The notes under the pieces were generated by a model. That model was given only the letters and a program-made list of their open reading frames with translations. It searched no databases and was not told where the DNA came from. A stretch of DNA of 64,000 bases from Angiostrongylus vasorum (lineage: Eukaryota; Nematoda; Chromadorea; Rhabditida; Metastrongylidae), in assembly GCA_018806985.1 (NCBI GenBank), contig JADANN010000107.1, positions 477,533 to 541,532 on the forward strand, in the 5' to 3' direction. Shown here piece by piece: positions 59,540 to 64,000 of this stretch; the stretch's first letter is position 1; each line of letters opens with the position of its first letter. The position numbers and the translations under genes were made by a program.

Positions 59540-59773
59540 AAACTTCAAATTACCTGCGAATTAACCGTGAAGGAAAACGTCTGCTACAAACATCTGGAGA
59601 CGCCGCTACAGATCCACTTTGATAGCTGTGGTGGCATAGATGCAATATCACCCACTATTGCTGCTGTAGCAGAAAAATCTGGTGGTAGAGCCATAATACG
59701 GGTAGGACAGGACACTTTAAATAATACGACCTACGAAAAAAAACAGTGCTATATGAACACTTATGGACCAGCG
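59540..59773 (+). CDS. Possible exon, plus strand
   Basis: Open frame ending at an ideal donor (CCAGC/GTAAGT at 59,774). It reads VCYKHLETPLQIHFDSCGGI, then SPTIAAVAEKSGGRAIIRVG, and ends CYMNTYGPA. The even spread of cysteines and the composition look like an extracellular domain, but no family is recognised. No strong acceptor is seen upstream. The first ATG in this frame is at 59,567. Confidence 0.3.
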
Positions 59774-59839
59774 TAAGTGCATATGAAGTCCTCTTAAAGG
59801 AGGTTTATTCCACCGAACACAGGTTTTTTGTAAATGTCG

Positions 59840-60190
59840 TAATCAGTTGATCACGAGCACCTTACTGCTTCGAACCCCCCCCAAGATCACCAGGCCTCTC
59901 ATCGCTCCTGGGTCGGGACGTTGGCACGGGACTTGTCCCGAAGAAGTTCATTCTTTGCAATTCAAATGATCAGAACGCCCAACATCGATTATCTCAAGAC
60001 TCCAATGAGAAACGACTTGACTGGCAGTCTACGGCACTGAAGGGGAAATGAAAAAATCCTCGAGTAGCATCCGAAACGGCACGTGGATGTTGGAAGATCT
60101 GGGATGATCAGTGCAAGGAAACGAATCGAATGTGAGATGTGCTGAGTTCCGCACGGTAGATGTGAAGACGGGCCGTATAAATAAGAAACA
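59840..60190 (+). mobile_element. SINE2 copy in left palindrome arm
   Basis: Box B-like GCTTCGAACCCC near 59,869, body GGTCGGGACGTTGGCACGGG..., and the tail ATGTGCTGAGTTCCGCACGG then GTGAAGACGGGCCG. This tail is the closest of all SINE2 copies to the RTE 3' end at 6,690-6,725 (ATGTGCTGGGGTCCGCACAG...GTGAAGACGGACCG). The inverted copy is at 63,637-63,985. Confidence 0.75.
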
Positions 60191-60197
60191 AAAATGA

Positions 60198-60405
60198 AAA
60201 CAGTCCATAATTCATGGAAGAAAAGAAATAATCAAGAGTTGTCTTCTGAACGAGTTCATCTCGCGAGAATGGGACCGTTGGTGGCAGGGTGAGTGCCAGC
60301 AAGAGAGACTGCTGTCGTTTAGGAGGGAAGAGAAAGCTCTGCGGCGCATTAACGCACTACGGAGTTCGGCACTTCGAGACATCTTTTCACTACGGCAAAA
60401 TGGTA
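60198..60405 (+). CDS. Likely exon in left palindrome arm
   Basis: An open reading frame from about 60,198 ends at AATG/GTAAGT, an ideal 5' splice site near 60,402. It reads LNEFISREWDRWWQGECQQE, then RLLSFRREEKALRRINALRS and SALRDIFSLRQN: charged and helix-prone, unlike chance. No family is recognised. It begins right after the SINE2, and the possible acceptor AAAACAG at 60,195-60,201 is weak. The mirror copy in the right arm lacks one base (63,511) and would shift frame. Confidence 0.4.
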
Positions 60406-60509
60406 AGTCTCTGAGAAGACTTCTACTGGTAATCTTTCGAGTACGTCTGTACACTAGGTGTCACTCAAACAACCCTATGAAGTTGAATTTTTCACCAGTA
60501 CTATTTCCC

Positions 60510-60790
60510 AAAACGCGTGCGTAGCGGAAGTGCTAATGCCTTCAAATACACACGTGGTCACTGGTTCGATCCCGCGCATTGGGCACGCCAGGTTTTTCAT
60601 GCCTCCAGTATCGGCAAATTGGCACCGTACTTATCTAGTCAGATGGCAGCGCTGACATGATACATCAGTATCCCGCCGCCTCTCATTGTACAGGCCAAAC
60701 ACGCGCTCAGTCACCCTCACGATGGTACGAATGAAGCCAAAGGCATGACAAATGCCGCAAGGACTGATCAACCCCAGGTGCTTTAAAACT
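60510..60790 (+). mobile_element. SINE1 copy in left palindrome arm (best-preserved promoter)
   Basis: Box A-like GTAGCGGAAGTGC at 60,521-60,533 and a perfect box B GGTTCGATCCC at 60,563-60,573, 30 bp apart as in tRNA genes. It continues with CGGCAAATTGGCACCGTACT, TTGTACAGGCC and ATGACAAATGCCGCAAGGAC. The inverted copy is at 63,040-63,320. Confidence 0.85.
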
Positions 60791-61030
60791 GATCGGGGCC
60801 AATAGTTCGCATAGTAGGGTTGATAAAAAAATCGTAGAAGTCAAGCTTTAATACAACATAAAGTGAGGTGGGGACTTCGTAGCCAATGAAAGCTCAGAAT
60901 CCCAAGTTATTTCGAATTAATCGACACAAAATATAGTAGAAGACTGGAACTTTGCAAGCGAAAGAGCGACGGAAGCAAACCGAAACGCCGACGAGAGCAA
61001 TGACCGCTGGTCGTCCACGCAGGCGGCGGC

Positions 61031-61040
61031 CTTATATACC
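61031..61040 (-). promoter_or_regulatory. TATA motif in left arm, facing outward
   Basis: GGTATATAAG on the minus strand, in a GC-richer stretch. The mirror copy at 62,791-62,800 faces right. No transcript unit is identified downstream, so this may be coincidence. Confidence 0.3.
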
Positions 61041-61710
61041 GCTTGGGTCGCCTCCTCATCAGTCCCCTCAACTTAGGTGCGACTTTCGTAATCAAATTGA
61101 TCCGTCATTGCACAGTAGGCACAGTGATGAGTGATGGCGACGGTTCGTGGACTCCTCGTGCCTCCAGCCGATCGATCCACCGGGGTCGGAAGTCTCTCAG
61201 TCATTCAGCAAACAACACAAACACAAACACAATCACCAACACAACAAACAACAGCATCAGTTTTCAGTGGATTTTTTATTCGTTACAATAACAGCCGTCG
61301 GAAAGTACAAATCTTTGCAAACGACGCACATGCTTCCTTATCCTCCGTTTATAATATTCTACATGACTTCCAGCGTACAGGACCCAATTTTGATGTCGCT
61401 ACCAAGGTTTTTTAAGACTGGTTCCAGGCAAAATTTGAATTGGAGACAAGTCTGTTCTACAAACTTGTGATCTTCCCAATTCTCCTCAAGTACTGGTTCT
61501 TCGACAATTCTCGATAAGTTTTCGACAACTAACTATTCGTCTGATAAGTATTCAGCTTACAAAAAATAAATCTTGTTCAGCGACCGATCCTTATTTAATT
61601 TCTAATCACCTTCTCGATTACCCTCTGGGATGGTTCTGTATGTAGTTCAGAGATGTTGCGAAACCGACCACTAAATTCTAACAACAACAGACACTGACAG
61701 TTATTGTGTA

Positions 61711-62119
61711 AATGCCGATATCAATGTGTTTGTGTCAACTCTAGTACGGCGCTCAAGTAAAATTAGGCTTTATCATGAATGTATTGACCGTTAACTCTCA
61801 AGAGCACTTGAAAGCAATGAATAGATTAGCACTTTGAAGCTTACACGTAAATCCGTTTGGCTGACGGATCTATTTGAAAACTCACTTTTTTGGCGCGCTG
61901 GCCGTTAGTGGACCTCCACTCACGCCGGTCACTACGTCCTACCAAGTGAATGTTTCTACACGTTTTGTTGTGAATTTCTGCCTGCAGTTTTGTTTTCCTA
62001 TGAGTTTTTGATGGTACCTTCGCTAGTTTGTTCCCACGTATCCTTTAAGATCTGCTGTGTATTTTCCAATATTTCAGATACATTTTGACTCTTATTTGTA
62101 GGAAAAAAAACTCATCATC
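61711..62119. other. Spacer of the inverted repeat
   Basis: 409 bp without internal symmetry. It includes a GC-richer piece near 61,893-61,950 (GGCGCGCTGGCCGTTAG). No gene or repeat partner was found. Confidence 0.6.
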
Positions 62120-62790
62120 TACACAATAACTGTCAGTGTCTGTTGTTGTTAGAATTTAGTGGTCGGTTTCGCAACATCTCTGAACTACATACAGAACCAT
62201 CCCAGAGGGTAATCGAGAAGGTGATTAGAAATTAAATAAGGATCGGTCGCTGAACAAGATTTATTTTTGTAAGCTGAATACTTATCAGACGAATAGTTAG
62301 TTGTCGAAAACTTATCGAGAATTGTCGAAGAACCAGTACTTGAGGAGAATTGGGAAGATCACAAGTTTGTAGAACAGACTTGTCTCCAATTCAAATTTTG
62401 CCTGGAACCAGTCTTAAAAAACCTTGGTAGCGACATCAAAAATTGGGTCCTGTACGCTGGAAGTCATGTAGAATATTATAAACGGAGGATAAGGAAGCAT
62501 GTGCGTCGTTTGCAAAGATTTGTACTTTCCGACGGCTGTTATTGTAACGAATAAAAAATCCACTGAAAACTGATGCTGTTGTTTGTTGTGTTGGTGATTG
62601 TGTTTGTGTTTGTGTTGTTTGCTGAATGACTGAGAGACTTCCGACCCCGGTGGATCGATCGGCTGGAGGCACGAGGAGTCCACGAACCGTCGCCATCACT
62701 CATCACTGTGCCTACTGTGCAATGACGGATCAATTTGATTACGAAAGTCGCACCTAAGTTGAGGGGACTGATGAGGAGGCGACCCAAGCG

Positions 62791-62800
62791 GTATATAAGG
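62791..62800 (+). promoter_or_regulatory. TATA motif in right arm, facing outward
   Basis: GTATATAAGG, mirror of the left-arm motif. A GC-rich stretch follows for about 60 bp. Function unproven. Confidence 0.3.
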
Positions 62801-63039
62801 CCGCCGCCTGCGTGGACGACCAGCGGTCATTGCTCTCGTCGGCGTTTCGGTTTGCTTCCGTCGCTCTTTCGCTTGCAAAGTTCCAGTCTTCTACTATATT
62901 TTGTGTCGATTAATTCGAAATAACTTGGGATTCTGAGCTTTCATTGGCTACGAAGTCCCCACCTCACTTTATGTTGTATTAAAGCTTGACTTCTACGATT
63001 TTTTTATCAACCCTACTATGCGAACTATTGGCCCCGATC

Positions 63040-63320
63040 AGTTTTAAAGCACCTGGGGGTTGATCAGTCCTTGCGGCATTTGTCATGCCTTTGGCTTCAT
63101 TCGTACCATCGTGAGGGTGACTGAGCGCGTGTTTGGCCTGTACAATGAGAGGCGGCGGGATACTGATGTATCATGTCAGCGCTGCCATCTGACTAGATAA
63201 GTACGGTGCCAATTTGCCGATACTGGAGGCATGAAAAACCTGGCGTGCCCAATGCGCGGGATCGAACCAGTGACCACGTGTGTATTTGAAGGCATTAGCA
63301 CTTCCGCTACGCACGCGTTT
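63040..63320 (-). mobile_element. SINE1 copy in right palindrome arm
   Basis: Inverted twin of the 60,510-60,790 copy, with the same box A and box B (GGTTCGATCCC on the minus strand near 63,258-63,268). Confidence 0.85.
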
Positions 63321-63424
63321 TGGGAAATAGTACTGGTGAAAAAATTCAACTTCATAGGGTTGTTTGAGTGACACCTAGTGTACAGACGTACTCGAAAGAT
63401 TACCAGTAGAAGTCTTCTCAGAGA

Positions 63425-63632
63425 CTTACCATTTTGCCGTAGTGAAAAGATGTCTCGAAGTGCCGAACTCCGTAGTGCGTTAATGCGCCGCAGAGCTTTC
63501 TCTTCCCTCTAAACGACAGCAGTCTCTCTTGCTGGCACTCACCCTGCCACCAACGGTCCCATTCTCGCGAGATGAACTCGTTCAGAAGACAACTCTTGAT
63601 TATTTCTTTTCTTCCATGAATTATGGACTGTT
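63425..63632 (-). pseudogene. Mirror copy of the palindrome exon, frameshifted
   Basis: Reverse complement of the exon at 60,198-60,405 but with one G fewer in the AGGAGGG run (63,511 region). The frame that ends at the GTAAGT donor is lost upstream of that point. Either a real mutation or a homopolymer base-calling difference. Confidence 0.45.
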
Positions 63633-63636
63633 TTCA

Positions 63637-63985
63637 TTTTTGTTTCTTATTTATACGGCCCGTCTTCACATCTACCGTGCGGAACTCAGCACATCTCACA
63701 TTCGATTCGTTTCCTTGCACTGATCATCCCAGATCTTCCAACATCCACGTGCCGTTTCGGATGCTACTCGAGGATTTTTCATTTCCCCTTCAGTGCCGTA
63801 GACTGCCAGTCAAGTCGTTTCTCATTGGAGTCTTGAGATAATCGATGTTGGGCGTTCTGATCATTTGGATTGCAAAGAATGAACTTCTTCGGGACAAGTC
63901 CCGTGCCAACGTCCCGACCCAGGAGCGATGAGAGGCCTGGTGATCTTGGGGGGTTCGAAGCAGTAAGGTGCTCGTGATCAACTGA
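63637..63985 (-). mobile_element. SINE2 copy in right palindrome arm
   Basis: Inverted twin of the 59,840-60,190 copy. The 8-C run of the left copy is 6 G here. Confidence 0.75.
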
Positions 63986-64000
63986 TTACGACATTTACAA

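Larger units (their letters stand above)
59828..61710 (+). repeat. Left arm of a large inverted repeat
   Basis: Pairs with 62,120-64,000 as a reverse complement (coordinates sum to 123,828-123,831). The few differences I found are single-base length changes in homopolymer-like runs: C8 against G6 near 59,875, an extra G near 60,325, and T5 against A6 near 61,390. The arm contains a SINE2, a likely exon, a SINE1 and a TATA motif. Its outer end may extend further, because the right arm is cut by the window edge. Confidence 0.95.
62120..64000 (-). repeat. Right arm of the large inverted repeat (cut by window end)
   Basis: Reverse complement of 59,828-61,710. Contains, in mirror order, the TATA motif (62,791-62,800, plus), SINE1 (63,040-63,320, minus), the exon copy with a one-base loss (about 63,425-63,632, minus) and SINE2 (63,637-63,985, minus). 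The repeat still matches at the last base of the window. Confidence 0.95.

Overview
The window looks like nematode nuclear DNA, most likely from a hookworm or other strongylid. This is inferred from AT-rich DNA, small introns with TTTCAG-type acceptors, and many decayed copies of an RTE-clade retrotransposon whose protein I recognise as a hookworm-type family. It is repeat-dominated: almost every long open frame is a piece of a mobile element or the antisense shadow of one. One host gene is clear, a GATA-type zinc-finger transcription factor on the minus strand at about 24.1-26.3 kb (possibly to 27.7 kb).

Layout. 0.8-3.3 kb: a nearly full-span but broken RTE element (minus). 6.0-8.65 kb: a Penelope-like element (PLE; reverse transcriptase plus GIY-YIG endonuclease, minus), split by a 5'-truncated RTE tail and by a 506-bp foldback element, both flanked by short direct repeats. 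8.8-23.6 kb: two tRNA-derived SINE families, more PLE and RTE debris, a second foldback element, and a repeat complex at 18.2-20.7 kb whose middle has an inverted partner at 10.6-11.2 kb. 24.1-28.1 kb: the GATA gene and a few uncertain open frames.

28.4-47.3 kb is the most striking part. One plus-strand RTE copy is cut inside reverse-transcriptase motif A by a 16.2-kb satellite of 51 units (mean period about 319 bp). The RTE frame resumes after the array, and the 8-mer TTTTGACT flanks both sides. The same unit occurs elsewhere in the window as short inverted pairs (7.6, 22, 58 kb), so the satellite looks like an amplified form of a mobile foldback family. The array is a mosaic of two unit types in alternating blocks, and each unit carries a short hairpin whose arms differ in a compensating way between subfamilies.

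47.7-56.9 kb: two decayed mariner transposases, SINEs and another broken RTE (all minus except one SINE). 58-58.7 kb: a third foldback cluster. 59.8-64.0 kb: a very large, almost perfect inverted repeat (arms at least 1.88 kb, spacer 409 bp) that runs off the window. Each arm carries a SINE2, a likely exon, a SINE1 and an outward-facing TATA motif. It is either a very recent palindrome or an assembly artefact.

Mobile-element interplay: SINE2 ends in a tail resembling the RTE 3' end, suggesting RTE enzymes mobilise it. The PLE copies carry hammerhead-like cores downstream of the endonuclease. I found no rRNA, true tRNA or CRISPR.
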